Shown piece by piece: positions 25,902-36,086 of a stretch of DNA of 64,000 bases. Source of the stretch: Arthrobacter crystallopoietes (lineage in GTDB: Bacteria > Actinomycetota > Actinomycetes > Actinomycetales > Micrococcaceae); the NCBI RefSeq assembly GCF_002849715.1, contig NZ_CP018863.1, positions 4,588,001 to 4,652,000 on the forward strand, given 5' to 3'. The notes under the pieces were generated by a model, which had not been told where the DNA came from, made no database searches, and saw only the letters and a list, made by a program, of their open reading frames with translations. The first letter of the stretch is position 1. Each line of letters begins with the position of its first letter. The position numbers were made by a program, and so were the translations under genes.

Positions 25902-27615
25902 CGTAGATCTCCAACTCATTGCCCGGGATGGAGGCAAGCAGCTGTCGGGTGTAAGGATGGCGCGGATTCGTAAAGACCTCCTCCGACGTGTCGGACTCGA
26001 CGATCTCGCCATCCTTCATCACACAGACATAGTCCGAGATCAAGCGGACCACGGCCAGATCGTGAGAAATGAAGAGGTAGCTGAGGCCCATTTCGGCTTG
26101 CAGGTCGCCCAGCAGCTTCAGGATCTGTGCCTGAACCAGAACGTCAAGGGCCGAGACGGGTTCATCGCAAATCAACAGTTCCGGCTTCAGTGCCAAGGCA
26201 CGGGCGATAGCCACACGCTGGCGTTGGCCGCCGGACAGTTCGGAGGGGTAGCGGCGAAGCATGCTGTGGGGCAGAGCTACCTGATCCATCAGCTCACGCA
26301 CACGCGCCGCACGCTGTTGGGCGTTGCCTCTTTTATAGGTGCTTAAGGGCTCCTCGATGATGCGTCCAACGGTGAACATCGGGTTCAGCGAAGAATATGG
26401 GTCCTGGAACACGGGCTGCACGCGCTGCCGAAAATCACGTAGCTGCACCTTGGTTAGCCGGGCCACGTCCATCCCGTCGAACATCATGGTGCCGCTGGAG
26501 GGCTCGATCAGTTTCAGCAGCATCCGTGCCGTGGTGGTCTTCCCGGATCCCGACTCCCCCACGATGGCCACAGTCCGTCCCCGCGGCACATCCAGGGTGA
26601 CGTTCCTGGCGGCGTAAAAGTCTTCCGACTTGCCCCTGATCTTGTAGATCTTAGTGAGGTCCCGCAACTGCACGATGTTGTCGGTCCGTTGCGGCTCGGC
26701 GGCGGTTCCCGCATGCTCGGAGAAAGTTTCTTCCGCATGCCGGATCCGTTCGTCGGCGCTTGCCGTGTAGGCTCCCGGCTGCAGCCGCACAGCCGCCACA
26801 CTCGGTGCGGCTCGGACCAGGGACTGGGTGTACGGGTGCTGCGGGTCATTGAGCAACTGTTCCGCGGGCCCCGTCTCCACAACCCTGCCGCGGTGCATCA
26901 CCACCAGATCCGAGGCCCGTTCCGCCGCCAGGCCTAAGTCGTGGGTGATCAGCAGGACGGATGTATCCAGTTCCTCGGTCATCCGGTCGATCTGGTCCAA
27001 GATGGTCCGTTGCACCGTGACATCCAGCGCCGAGGTAGGCTCGTCGGCGATCAGCAGACGCGGCCGGCAGGCCAGCCCGATGGCGATCAGGGCCCGCTGC
27101 CGCATGCCGCCGGAGAACTCGTGCGGATACTGTTTGGCGCGTTCAGCCGCGTCCGGCAAGCCGGCGGCCTGAAGCACTTCCACCACCCGGGCATCGACAT
27201 TCCTGGCCGTGGCCATGCCGTGAACCAGCAGGGTTTCCGCCACCTGGGTGCCGATTTTCGTGACCGGATTAAGGTTGGACATCGGATCCTGCGGCACCAA
27301 TCCGATCTGGCGGCCCCTGATCCTGCGCATTTTATCCTCGGGCAGATCCACAAGTTCCTGGCCGTCGAAGACGATGCTGCCCGCGGTGATGCGTCCGTTT
27401 TTCGGCAACAGCCCGATGACGGCCATCGCCGTGGTCGATTTACCGGAACCGGACTCGCCGACAATGGCCAGCGTCCTGCCCGCATGCAAGCGCAGACTGG
27501 CATCCTGCACGGCGGACACATCGCCATAGGTGGTCCGGAAATTGACGGCCAGATTTCTTACTTCGAGCAGCGGCGCGGCGTCGGCAGATTCGCTCATTGC
27601 TCTATCGTGCCCCAT
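25876..27615 (-). CDS. Fused double ATPase of a peptide/nickel ABC transporter (DppD-DppF)
   Basis: A 579-residue protein with two complete ABC cassettes. The first has Walker A GESGSGKSTTA and signature FSGGMRQRA; the second has GESGSGKTTTA and LSGGQRQRV. Each ends with the oligopeptide-transporter C-terminal extension. It supplies the energy for oligopeptide or related uptake at the inner membrane face. It is convergent with the permease genes and divergent from the second binding-protein gene, and both cassettes look catalytically complete. Confidence 0.9.
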   Translation of the reverse strand: MGHDRAMSESADAAPLLEVRNLAVNFRTTYGDVSAVQDASLRLHAGRTLAIVGESGSGKSTTAMAVIGLLPKNGRITAGSIVFDGQELVDLPEDKMRRIRGRQIGLVPQDPMSNLNPVTKIGTQVAETLLVHGMATARNVDARVVEVLQAAGLPDAAERAKQYPHEFSGGMRQRALIAIGLACRPRLLIADEPTSALDVTVQRTILDQIDRMTEELDTSVLLITHDLGLAAERASDLVVMHRGRVVETGPAEQLLNDPQHPYTQSLVRAAPSVAAVRLQPGAYTASADERIRHAEETFSEHAGTAAEPQRTDNIVQLRDLTKIYKIRGKSEDFYAARNVTLDVPRGRTVAIVGESGSGKTTTARMLLKLIEPSSGTMMFDGMDVARLTKVQLRDFRQRVQPVFQDPYSSLNPMFTVGRIIEEPLSTYKRGNAQQRAARVRELMDQVALPHSMLRRYPSELSGGQRQRVAIARALALKPELLICDEPVSALDVLVQAQILKLLGDLQAEMGLSYLFISHDLAVVRLISDYVCVMKDGEIVESDTSEEVFTNPRHPYTRQLLASIPGNELEIYDDDAGIAS

Positions 27616-27723
27616 CTACGCTGGATGTGGCCTGCCTCTCGCTAAGGTTTTACGGCTTCTTTATCTCCCCTGATGTCAATTAGACTGGAAATTCCGTAAA
27701 TTCGGCCCACGAGGAGCTCACGA

Positions 27724-29403
27724 GTGTCACACCTGCCCGCGCGCCGCAGCTTTCTAAAGGCTGGCGCGGCAGCAGCTGTTGTCATCCTCACCGGATGCAC
27801 GAGCGAGCCCGGTTCGCCATCGACGGGCACGGCGACACCCACGGGAACGTCCGTACCTGCCACTAACCTGACTTTCACCATGGGTACGGCGGCCAATCCC
27901 GCCGGCCTCGATCCTGCCCTGCTCCTGGACTCCGAGTCGTTCCGGGTTACGCGGCAGATCATGGAAACGCTCATCGGCGTCGATCCCGACACGGGAGTCC
28001 CCAAGCCCCTGCTCGCTACCGAGTGGGAAGAGCTCGACGACGGCCGCGCCTACCGCTTCACGCTGCGCGAGGGCGTCGTCTTCCACGACGGCACGCCGTT
28101 CGACGCCGAAGCCGTGAAAGCCAACTTTGAACGCTGGTACAGGCTGCCCCGGGACGCCCGGCCGGCTGAAGGCGCCTTGTCCTTCGCTTCGGTGTTCGAG
28201 GCCTTCGCCGATGAAGATGAGACCTCTTTGTACAGGGACTGCGAGGTCCTGGCACCGAACGAACTGCGGCTGAACCTCAACCGCAGGTTCTCCGGGCTGG
28301 TTGCAGCCTTGTCCATGCCGGCCTTCGCCATCGCGTCGCCGGCTGCTCTCGCAGAGGGAAATGCCGACGAGCTGGATCAGGACCGCGGAGGAATCAAGCT
28401 CTCCACGTTCGCGCAGCACCCCGTTGGAACCGGCCCGTTCCGGTTCGAGGCCTGGTCCGAGGAGCGGGTCAACCTCACCACCTTCGAAAACTACTGGGGC
28501 CCGGCGGCGCAGGTCGGCTCGGTTGTGTTCCAGACATTGCCGCATCCGGCTGCCCGGCTGCGGGCGTTGCAGTCCGGCAGGATTGACGGCTATGACCTGG
28601 TCACTCCGGAAACTTATGCGGGGCTGGCACGCAGCGGGATGCAGATCCTGCAGCGGGATCCCTTCTCCGTGTCCTATCTGGGCATGAACCAGGAATTCGG
28701 CCTGCTCGCGGATCTGCGGATGCGCCAGGCGATTGCCCATGCCATTGACCGCTCCGTGCTAATCGAGGACTTCTTCCTGCAGGGGACTACCGAGGCAAAG
28801 CAGTTTGTACCTCGCAGCCTGGGCGTGACCAGCGAAGACATCCCTTACTTCGAGTACAGCCCTGAGCGTGCCAGGGAACTGTTGGAAGAAGCCGGGTACG
28901 ACGGCGAGGAGATCCCTTTCTACTACCCGTTGAACGTAACGCGGGCCTATCTGCCCACGCCGGAGAAAATCTATGCCGAGCTCAGCCGCCAGCTGACCGC
29001 CGTCGGCATCAATATCCAGCCCAAGCCTCTGGCATGGGAGGACGGCTATCTGGACCGGGTGCAGACATCCTCGGACCACGCTCTCCATCTCGGCGGGTGG
29101 AGCGGCAGTTACCGGGATCCGGATAACTTCCTGGGCCCATTGTTCGGCGCGCCGAGCCCCGAGTTCGGTTTCAAGAATGCGCAGCTGTTCAACCGGATTG
29201 CCCGTGCCCGGACCCTGCCCGCCGGTGAGGAACGCAACCAGGCGTACCTGACCATCAATAACCAGGTGGCCCGGCTGGTACCGGCTGTCCCGCTGGCATT
29301 CCCGGTTTCCGCCCTTGCCATGGGGCCCAGGGTCGTCAGCTATCCGGCCAGTCCCATGCTGGACGAGGTCTACAATCTGGTCAGGCTGCGGACGGACACC
29401 TAA
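27724..29403 (+). CDS. ABC transporter peptide/nickel-type substrate-binding lipoprotein
   Basis: A 559-residue family 5 extracellular binding protein. GTG start at 27724 follows GAGGAG. The N-terminus has a twin-arginine-like RRSFLKAG and then a lipobox LTGC. Binding-protein landmarks are complete (GLDPALLLDSESFRVTRQI, HPVGTGPFRFEAWSEE, MRQAIAHAIDRSVLI). It is a paralogue of the broken gene at 22275 and may have taken over its role. Ligand unknown; peptides are the default for this family. Confidence 0.88.
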   Translation: MSHLPARRSFLKAGAAAAVVILTGCTSEPGSPSTGTATPTGTSVPATNLTFTMGTAANPAGLDPALLLDSESFRVTRQIMETLIGVDPDTGVPKPLLATEWEELDDGRAYRFTLREGVVFHDGTPFDAEAVKANFERWYRLPRDARPAEGALSFASVFEAFADEDETSLYRDCEVLAPNELRLNLNRRFSGLVAALSMPAFAIASPAALAEGNADELDQDRGGIKLSTFAQHPVGTGPFRFEAWSEERVNLTTFENYWGPAAQVGSVVFQTLPHPAARLRALQSGRIDGYDLVTPETYAGLARSGMQILQRDPFSVSYLGMNQEFGLLADLRMRQAIAHAIDRSVLIEDFFLQGTTEAKQFVPRSLGVTSEDIPYFEYSPERARELLEEAGYDGEEIPFYYPLNVTRAYLPTPEKIYAELSRQLTAVGINIQPKPLAWEDGYLDRVQTSSDHALHLGGWSGSYRDPDNFLGPLFGAPSPEFGFKNAQLFNRIARARTLPAGEERNQAYLTINNQVARLVPAVPLAFPVSALAMGPRVVSYPASPMLDEVYNLVRLRTDT

Positions 29404-29541
29404 GAGCGGTGCGGCGCATATTAACGGTACTGCGCCGAAACGTCTGTCTAATGGGTCACAATGAGCTCGGGTAATTTTAGTCTCACCACAGGGGCGCGGT
29501 AGTCTTCTAAGCGCTGGCAAAGCTGCTATGGGAGATGGAAG

Positions 29542-31035
29542 TTGACTGCTAATACCCCTTCGGGATCATCCAAGAACATCGACGTTGCCCTGATCGGCGG
29601 CGGCATTATGAGCACCACGCTCGGCTCCTTGATCAAGCAGCTGCAGCCCGAGTGGAGCATCAATCTTTACGAGAACCTGGCGCAGGCCGGACTGGAGAGC
29701 TCCGACCCGTGGAACAACGCGGGAACAGGTCACGCTGCGCTCTGCGAGTTGAACTACACGCCGGCCGCTGCGGACGGCTCCGTGGCTACGGCCAAAGCGG
29801 TGGGCATCAACGAGCAGTTCCACGTTTCGCGCCAGTTCTGGTCGCACATGGTTTCCCAGGGACATATCGGCTCCCCGAAGGGATTCATCAACCCCCTGCC
29901 CCACATGAGCTTTGTTTGGGGCAACGACCACGCGGACTACCTCAAGCGCCGCTACGAAGCGCTCCGCGCCGAGCCCCTATTCCAGGAGATTGAGTTCTCC
30001 GAAGACCATGCCGAACTGGAAAAGTGGGTGCCGCTGGTCATGCAGGGCCGCGACCCGCAGCAGCGAGTGGCAGGCTCCCGCGTAGCCGGCGGCACTGACG
30101 TCGACTTCGGCGCGCTGACCCGCGAACTGGCCGGCTTCATGGACGCCCAGGGCGCTGAACTGCACTACGGACACAAGGTGCTCGATGTCTCCCGGGCCAC
30201 CGACGGCCGCTGGGACGTGAAGGTCAAGAACAACTCCACCGGCGAGGTCTCCACGGTCTCCGCCCGTTTCGTCTTCGTCGGCGCCGGCGGCGGAGCGCTG
30301 CACCTGCTGCAGCGCTCCGGCATTCCCGAGGCCAAGGGCTTCGGCGGCTTCCCCGTTTCCGGGCAGTTCCTGCGCTCCACGGATGACGCCGTGATCGCCC
30401 AGCACAATGCCAAGGTCTACGGCCAGGCCTCCGTGGGTGCCCCGCCCATGTCGGTGCCGCACCTGGACACCCGCTTCGTCAACGGCAAGCGCTCCCTGTT
30501 GTTCGGCCCGTACGGCGGTTTCTCCCCGAACTTCCTGAAGTCGGGCTCGTTCCTGGACCTGCCGCTGTCCGTGCGGATGCACAACCTGATCCCCATGCTG
30601 GCCGTCGGCAAGGACAACCTGGGCCTGGTCAAGTACCTGATCACCGAGGTCCTCAAGAGCCGGCCCAAGAAGGTCGCCGCGCTGCGCGACTTCTACCCCG
30701 AGGCCAACGGCGATTCCTGGGAGCTCATCACGGCCGGCCAGCGCGTTCAGGTCATCAAGAAGGACCCCAAGAAGGGCGGCGTCCTGCAGTTCGGCACGGA
30801 AGTCATCACTTCCGCCGACGGCAGCATCAGCGGCCTGCTCGGCGCTTCGCCCGGTGCGTCCACAGCGGCACCGATCATGATCCAGGTTCTCCAGCGCTGC
30901 TTCCCCGGCGAGTTCAAGGGCTGGGAGCCGAAGCTTAAGGAAATGATTCCGGGCTACGGCGCCAAGCTGAACGAGAACCCGTCCCTGCTGGCGGATATCA
31001 CCGCGGATACCAACCGGATCCTCGAACTCGGTTAA
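29542..31035 (+). CDS. mqo: Malate:quinone oxidoreductase
   Basis: A 497-residue membrane-associated FAD enzyme that oxidises malate to oxaloacetate and passes electrons to quinone, a TCA-cycle step. Full-length match with the Mqo family: FAD motif [38 protein letters not shown], and [17 protein letters not shown] start at 29542 with GGAGATGGAAG upstream. A single-gene unit, or co-transcribed with the exporter gene 9 bases downstream. Confidence 0.93.
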   Translation: MTANTPSGSSKNIDVALIGGGIMSTTLGSLIKQLQPEWSINLYENLAQAGLESSDPWNNAGTGHAALCELNYTPAAADGSVATAKAVGINEQFHVSRQFWSHMVSQGHIGSPKGFINPLPHMSFVWGNDHADYLKRRYEALRAEPLFQEIEFSEDHAELEKWVPLVMQGRDPQQRVAGSRVAGGTDVDFGALTRELAGFMDAQGAELHYGHKVLDVSRATDGRWDVKVKNNSTGEVSTVSARFVFVGAGGGALHLLQRSGIPEAKGFGGFPVSGQFLRSTDDAVIAQHNAKVYGQASVGAPPMSVPHLDTRFVNGKRSLLFGPYGGFSPNFLKSGSFLDLPLSVRMHNLIPMLAVGKDNLGLVKYLITEVLKSRPKKVAALRDFYPEANGDSWELITAGQRVQVIKKDPKKGGVLQFGTEVITSADGSISGLLGASPGASTAAPIMIQVLQRCFPGEFKGWEPKLKEMIPGYGAKLNENPSLLADITADTNRILELG

Positions 31036-31044
31036 GCTTCAGCC

Positions 31045-34000
31045 ATGCATAAGCTGGCCACGCTGTCTCTGGCCAACAGGGCCCTGATCGCTCTGATCAC
31101 GGTGTTTGTGGCCGTCTTCGGTGTCATCACCATGGGTTCGCTCAAACAAGAGCTGATCCCGTCGCTGGAGTTCCCCCGGGTTACGGTAGTCACCGCCATG
31201 CCCGGGGCGTCTCCGGAGGTAGTGGACAAGCAGGTCAGCGAACCGCTGGAAAACGCGCTGAATGCGGTCGAGGGGCTTGAATCCTCGACCGCAACATCGC
31301 GCACCGGGCTCTCCACCGTGAACCTAACGTTCGTCTACGGCACCAACCTGGACCGGGCGCGCAGCCAAGTGGACCGGGCCATCTCCAACGCACAGCAGCT
31401 GCTGCCTGAGGACGTTTCCCCGCAATCCGTGGCCGGCAGCATCAACGACTTCCCGATCGTCTTTATGGCGGTCTCCTCCGACCTGCCGCTGAGCGAACTC
31501 AATACCGAACTGCAGCGGCTCACGGTCCCCCGGCTGCAGAAACTGGAGGGCGTCCGCAGCGCCGAAGTCACCGGCGGCGCCGGCCAGCACATCGCCATTC
31601 TTCCTGACGATGACGCCTTGGCCGAACGCAACATCAGCGTGTCATCGATCGTCGACAGCCTGCAGAACAGCGGTGGCCTCGTGCCCGCCGGTACGGTACA
31701 GCAAGACGAGAAGACCCTTTCCGTCCAGATCGGCAGCCCGCTGGACAGCCTGGAAACCATCGAGAACCTGCCGCTGGCGCCCGGTCAAACAACGACGGCG
31801 GAACCCGCACCGCCGTCGTCGTCTTCCGAAAACCCGGGTCGGGTTCCCGGCCAGTTCCCCGGCGAATCCCAGCCCGCCCCGCCCACACCGGTGAATCCGG
31901 CTCCGGCAGATCCGGCTCCGGCAGATCCGGCTCCGGCAGACGCCGGCCCTGAAGGCTTCGGCGCCCAGGAGCCCGGTGCCGAGGCTGCAACCGGGGATCC
32001 GGTGACCATTGGCGAGGTGGCGACGGTCCGGATTGTCGACGACGAGCGGACCTCGATTACCCGCACGAACGGCGAAGAAACCCTTGCCCTGGCCGTGACG
32101 AAGACGCCGGACGGGGACACGGTGGCCATTTCCCATGCCATCAACGACCTGCTTCCCGAGCTTGAGGCGCAGCTGGGCAGCGGGGCCGCTTTCACCACCA
32201 TCTTCGACCAGGCGCCGTTCATCGAGGAGTCCATCAAGGACCTGACCACCGAGGGGCTGCTGGGACTCGGCTTCGCCGTGTTGGTCATCCTGGTCTTCCT
32301 GCTCTCGGCCCGCTCCACCCTGATCACGGCCATCTCCATTCCGCTGTCCCTGCTGGTCACGTTCATCGGCCTCAGCGCACTGGGCTATTCGCTGAACATC
32401 CTGACACTGGGCGCACTGACCATCGCCATCGGCCGCGTCGTCGACGACTCGATCGTCGTCGTCGAAAACATCAAGCGGCATCTGGGCTACGGCGAGGATA
32501 AGCGCACCGCCATCGTGACGGCCGTGCGGGAGGTGGCCGGTGCCGTGACCGCCTCCACCCTCACTACCGTCGCGGTGTTCCTGCCGATCGCGTTTGTCGC
32601 CGACCTGGCCGGCGAGCTGTTCCGGCCCTTCGCCATCACCACAGCCCTGGCCCTGCTGGCGTCCCTGGCGGTGTCGCTGACCATCGTCCCGGTGCTGGCC
32701 TACTGGTTCGTCAAGTCCCCCTCGCAGCGGCAGGATCCGGCCGAGGTGCGTGCTGCCGCGGATGCTAGGGAACGCGCCTCGCGGCTCCAGCGCGGGTACC
32801 TGCCGGTGCTCTCCTCCACGCAGCGGCACCCCGTCATCACGCTGGGTGCGGCGGCCCTGGTCTTGCTGGGCACGGTGGCGATGGTGCCGCTGATGCAGAC
32901 CAACCTGCTCGGCGATACCGGTCAGAACAGCTTCAGCCTGCGGCAGGAACTGCCCGCGGGCACCAGCCTGGAAGTCACCGACGAGGCAGCGTCCCAGGTG
33001 GAGGAGCTGCTGGCCGGCACCGAAGGTATCGACGACGTCCAGGTCACCATGGGCAATTCCACCTCGGGGCTGGGCACGTTCCTTTCCGCCGGTGCCTCCG
33101 TCGCCCAGTTCACGGTCATTACCGAAGAGGGCGCCGACCAAGTGGCCTTGCGCGAACGGGTACGCAACGACGTCGAGAAGCTGCCGGATGCCGGGACCAT
33201 CACGCTCAGCACGCAGGGCGGCGGCTTCGGCACCTCCAGTTCGGTGGACATCGACATCTCCGCCAGCAACTCCGGGGAACTGCAGTCGGCTTCCGACACG
33301 CTGGTGGCGGAGCTGCAGGAGCTGCCGGGATCGGCCGAGGTTTCGAGCAATCTTGCTGCCGCCGAACCGGTGGTCCAGGTTTCCATCGACCGGGCCAAGG
33401 CCGTGGCGGCCGGGCTCAACGAGGAAGAAATTGCCGGCCTGCTGGCCTCCACCATCAGCCCGCTCCCCGGCGGCACGGTCCGGATCGACACCACGGACTA
33501 TCCGGTGTTCATCGGCGAAGGAACAAACTTCGCCAGCGTGGATGAACTGCGTGAAGTCGAAGTGCCCACCGCTTCCGGCCCGGTGCCGCTGACCGACGTG
33601 GCGACGGTGGAGGAAACCGAGATCCCGACGTCGATCACCAGCTCCGGCGGTGAGCGGACCGCCGTCGTCTCTATTACTCCTGCCGGGGACAATCTCGGCG
33701 CACTGAGCAGCGAGGTCCAGACGGTGCTGGACTCCGTCGAACTGCCGGCTGGCGTCACGGCATCCCTGGGCGGCGCGGCGACCCAGCAGGCCGAGTCCTT
33801 CGAGCAGCTCGGCCTGGCGCTGCTCGCCGCGGTGGCGATCGTGTACGTCATCATGGTGGCCACGTTCAAGAGCCTCATCCAGCCGCTGATTCTGCTGGTG
33901 TCCATCCCCTTCGCCGCCACCGGCGCCATCGCCCTGCTGGTCATCACCGGGATTCCGCTGGGGCTGCCCTCCCTGATCGGCATGCTAATGCTGGTGGGCA

Positions 34001-34371
34001 TCGTCGTCACCAACGCGATTGTCCTGATAGACCTGATCAACCAGTACCGGCGGCCCCGCGGCGGCCACCCCGGCATGAACGTTGCGGATGCCATCCGGCA
34101 TGGTGCACGCCAGCGGCTCCGGCCCATCCTGATGACTGCGTTGGCGACAGTCTTCGCGCTGACGCCGATGGCGCTGGGACTCACGGGTGAAGGCGGCTTC
34201 ATCTCGCAGCCGCTCGCCGTCGTCGTTGTTGGCGGTCTGATTTCTTCGACCGCGCTGACGCTGGTTCTCGTGCCCGTGCTGTACCGGCTGGTGGAAGGCC
34301 GCCGCGAACGACGCGCCCTGGCCAAAGCCGAACAGCTCCAGATCCGTGAGCCGGCCGCAGTTGGGAGCTAG
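31045..34371 (+). CDS. RND-family efflux transporter
   Basis: A 1108-residue inner-membrane RND pump of the AcrB/HAE1 type, with a first transmembrane helix near residue 15 and proton-relay aspartates in GRVVDDSIVVVENI. The periplasmic loop of the first half contains a proline-rich insertion (about residues 255-310) with PADPAPADPAPAD, encoded by three perfect 15-base repeats. No membrane-fusion or outer-membrane partner is adjacent, as expected for a one-membrane actinobacterium. Substrate unknown. It starts 9 bases after mqo. Confidence 0.85.
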   Translation: MHKLATLSLANRALIALITVFVAVFGVITMGSLKQELIPSLEFPRVTVVTAMPGASPEVVDKQVSEPLENALNAVEGLESSTATSRTGLSTVNLTFVYGTNLDRARSQVDRAISNAQQLLPEDVSPQSVAGSINDFPIVFMAVSSDLPLSELNTELQRLTVPRLQKLEGVRSAEVTGGAGQHIAILPDDDALAERNISVSSIVDSLQNSGGLVPAGTVQQDEKTLSVQIGSPLDSLETIENLPLAPGQTTTAEPAPPSSSSENPGRVPGQFPGESQPAPPTPVNPAPADPAPADPAPADAGPEGFGAQEPGAEAATGDPVTIGEVATVRIVDDERTSITRTNGEETLALAVTKTPDGDTVAISHAINDLLPELEAQLGSGAAFTTIFDQAPFIEESIKDLTTEGLLGLGFAVLVILVFLLSARSTLITAISIPLSLLVTFIGLSALGYSLNILTLGALTIAIGRVVDDSIVVVENIKRHLGYGEDKRTAIVTAVREVAGAVTASTLTTVAVFLPIAFVADLAGELFRPFAITTALALLASLAVSLTIVPVLAYWFVKSPSQRQDPAEVRAAADARERASRLQRGYLPVLSSTQRHPVITLGAAALVLLGTVAMVPLMQTNLLGDTGQNSFSLRQELPAGTSLEVTDEAASQVEELLAGTEGIDDVQVTMGNSTSGLGTFLSAGASVAQFTVITEEGADQVALRERVRNDVEKLPDAGTITLSTQGGGFGTSSSVDIDISASNSGELQSASDTLVAELQELPGSAEVSSNLAAAEPVVQVSIDRAKAVAAGLNEEEIAGLLASTISPLPGGTVRIDTTDYPVFIGEGTNFASVDELREVEVPTASGPVPLTDVATVEETEIPTSITSSGGERTAVVSITPAGDNLGALSSEVQTVLDSVELPAGVTASLGGAATQQAESFEQLGLALLAAVAIVYVIMVATFKSLIQPLILLVSIPFAATGAIALLVITGIPLGLPSLIGMLMLVGIVVTNAIVLIDLINQYRRPRGGHPGMNVADAIRHGARQRLRPILMTALATVFALTPMALGLTGEGGFISQPLAVVVVGGLISSTALTLVLVPVLYRLVEGRRERRALAKAEQLQIREPAAVGS
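31896..31940 (+). repeat. 15-bp tandem repeat x3 inside the RND gene
   Basis: TCCGGCTCCGGCAGA occurs three times without change (31896, 31911, 31926), encoding a Pro-Ala-Asp-Pro-Ala repeat in an extracytoplasmic linker. It could vary in copy number by slippage without breaking the frame. Confidence 0.8.
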
Positions 34372-34452
34372 CGCCTCGGTCCTGCCTGCGTGTGGTGGGC
34401 CCCACGCGGACGCCGCGGAATGATTCCTGCCCGCCGGAGGTTGTGTCAGTAG

Positions 34453-34464
34453 ATGCAAAAGCAT
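34453..34464. promoter_or_regulatory. Candidate MarR operator upstream of the monooxygenase
   Basis: ATGCAAAAGCAT, a short inverted repeat with 4-base arms, lies about 45 bases before the monooxygenase start. The co-transcribed MarR gene downstream is the likely binder. Short arms make this tentative. Confidence 0.35.
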
Positions 34465-34506
34465 GTAAACTGGTTCAAGACTTTGCAGCAGAGAAAGAGG
34501 CACAGC

Positions 34507-35613
34507 ATGGAAATCGGCGTATTCAGCGTTTCTGATATCACCCAGGATCCCACCACCGGACGGACCCCGACCGAGCACGACCGGATCAAGGCGGCCGTCG
34601 CGATCGCGAAGAAGGTTGAAGAGATCGGCATGGATGTCTTCGCCATCGGCGAGCACCACAACGAGCCATTCTTTTCCAGCTCCCCCACCACCCTGCTTAG
34701 CTACATCGCAGCCCAGACGGAGCGGATCACCCTTTCCACAACGACCACGCTGATCACCACGAACGATCCGGTCAAGATCGCCGAAGACTTTGCCATGCTC
34801 CAGCAGCTGTCGGACGGCCGCGTGGACCTGGTGCTGGGCCGCGGCAACACCGCTCCGGTCTACCCGTGGTTCGGGCGCAACATCCAGGATTCGCTGGAGC
34901 TGACGGTCGAGAACTACGCGCTGCTGCGCAAGCTCTGGGACGAGGACGTGGTGAACTGGCAGGGCAAGCACCGCACCCCGCTGCAGAACTTCACCGCCAC
35001 GCCTCGCCCGCTGGACGGCGTCGCGCCCTTCGTCTGGCACGGCTCCATCCGCACCCCGCAGATTGCCGAGCTGGCCGCATACTACGGTGACGGGTTCTTT
35101 GCCAACAACATTTTCTGGCCCAAGGAGCACTACATGCAGCTCATCGGCCTTTACCGTGAGCGCTACGAGCACTACGGCCACGGCACCCCAGATCAGGCGA
35201 TCGTAGGCCTCGGCGGACAGTTCTTCATGCGCAAGAACTCGCAGGACGCGGTGAACGAGTTCCGCCCCTACTTCGACAATGCCCCGGTCTACGGCCACGG
35301 CCCGTCGATGGAGGACTTCACGGCGCAGACCCCGCTGACCGTGGGCAGCCCGCAGGAGGTCATCGAGAAGACCCTCAGTTTCGCCGACGCCTTCGGCGAC
35401 TACCAGCGCCAGCTGTTCCTGATCGACCACGCCGGCCTGCCGCTGAAGACCGTGCTCGAACAGTTGGACCTTTTCGGTGAAGAGGTACTGCCCGTGCTCA
35501 AGCGCGAGTTCGCTGCCCGCAAGCCGGCCCATGTTCCGGACGCGCCCACGCACGCCAGCCGCAAGGCAGCACGGGATGGGGCCTTGGCACAGGAGACGGT
35601 GTCCAATGGCTGA
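34507..35613 (+). CDS. Luciferase-like FMN-dependent monooxygenase (CE1758-like)
   Basis: A 368-residue member of the bacterial luciferase superfamily (TIM barrel, FMNH2-dependent). Typical blocks: GMDVFAIGEHHNEPF, ERITLSTTTTLITTNDP, DGRVDLVLGRGN. It resembles the CE1758 family of corynebacteria; the substrate is unknown. ATG 34507 with AGAGG upstream. The last 8 bases overlap the MarR regulator gene, so the two form an operon. Confidence 0.82.
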   Translation: MEIGVFSVSDITQDPTTGRTPTEHDRIKAAVAIAKKVEEIGMDVFAIGEHHNEPFFSSSPTTLLSYIAAQTERITLSTTTTLITTNDPVKIAEDFAMLQQLSDGRVDLVLGRGNTAPVYPWFGRNIQDSLELTVENYALLRKLWDEDVVNWQGKHRTPLQNFTATPRPLDGVAPFVWHGSIRTPQIAELAAYYGDGFFANNIFWPKEHYMQLIGLYRERYEHYGHGTPDQAIVGLGGQFFMRKNSQDAVNEFRPYFDNAPVYGHGPSMEDFTAQTPLTVGSPQEVIEKTLSFADAFGDYQRQLFLIDHAGLPLKTVLEQLDLFGEEVLPVLKREFAARKPAHVPDAPTHASRKAARDGALAQETVSNG

Positions 35614-36067
35614 CGAGGAATCGCAGCCGCAGATCAGGACGACGTCGGAATCCTGGGAGTCGCTTTTCCGCACCCAGGTGGCGGTGATGCGCCGGATGCA
35701 GCAGCTGCCGGAGTTCAAGAAGCTGGCCATGCGCGAATACGATGTGCTGTTCAACCTCAGCCACTGCCCCACCGGGTGGACCAGGCTCAATGAGCTCAAC
35801 GAGGCCCTGCTGATCAGCCAGCCGAGCCTGAGCCGGATGGTCGAGCGGCTGGAAGCCAAAGGCCTGGTGCAGCGCCGAACGGCTGAGCGGGACCAGCGTG
35901 GCATCGAGATTGCCCTGACCGAGGAAGGCCGCGCGCTGCAGCAGGAGATCGGCCGCGTGCATGTGCGCCATCTGCACGAGATGCTCGCGCCGGCCCTCAG
36001 CGAGGAGGAGTTCAAGCAGCTCCAGTTCCTCACGGACAAGCTCCGCACCGGTCTCAAAGACCGCTGA
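35606..36067 (+). CDS. MarR-family regulator of the monooxygenase operon
   Basis: A 153-residue MarR protein. Helix-turn-helix LNEALLISQPSLSRMVERLE, wing AERDQRGIEIALTEEG. The ATG at 35606 overlaps the monooxygenase stop by 8 bases. Probably autorepresses the operon and responds to the monooxygenase substrate or a related compound. Confidence 0.85.
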   Translation: MADEESQPQIRTTSESWESLFRTQVAVMRRMQQLPEFKKLAMREYDVLFNLSHCPTGWTRLNELNEALLISQPSLSRMVERLEAKGLVQRRTAERDQRGIEIALTEEGRALQQEIGRVHVRHLHEMLAPALSEEEFKQLQFLTDKLRTGLKDR

Positions 36068-36086
36068 TCCCGGTGGCGGCCGGCTC

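Noticed and set aside
33985..36057. A 690-residue minus-strand frame
   Set aside because: It runs antisense through three well-supported plus-strand genes.
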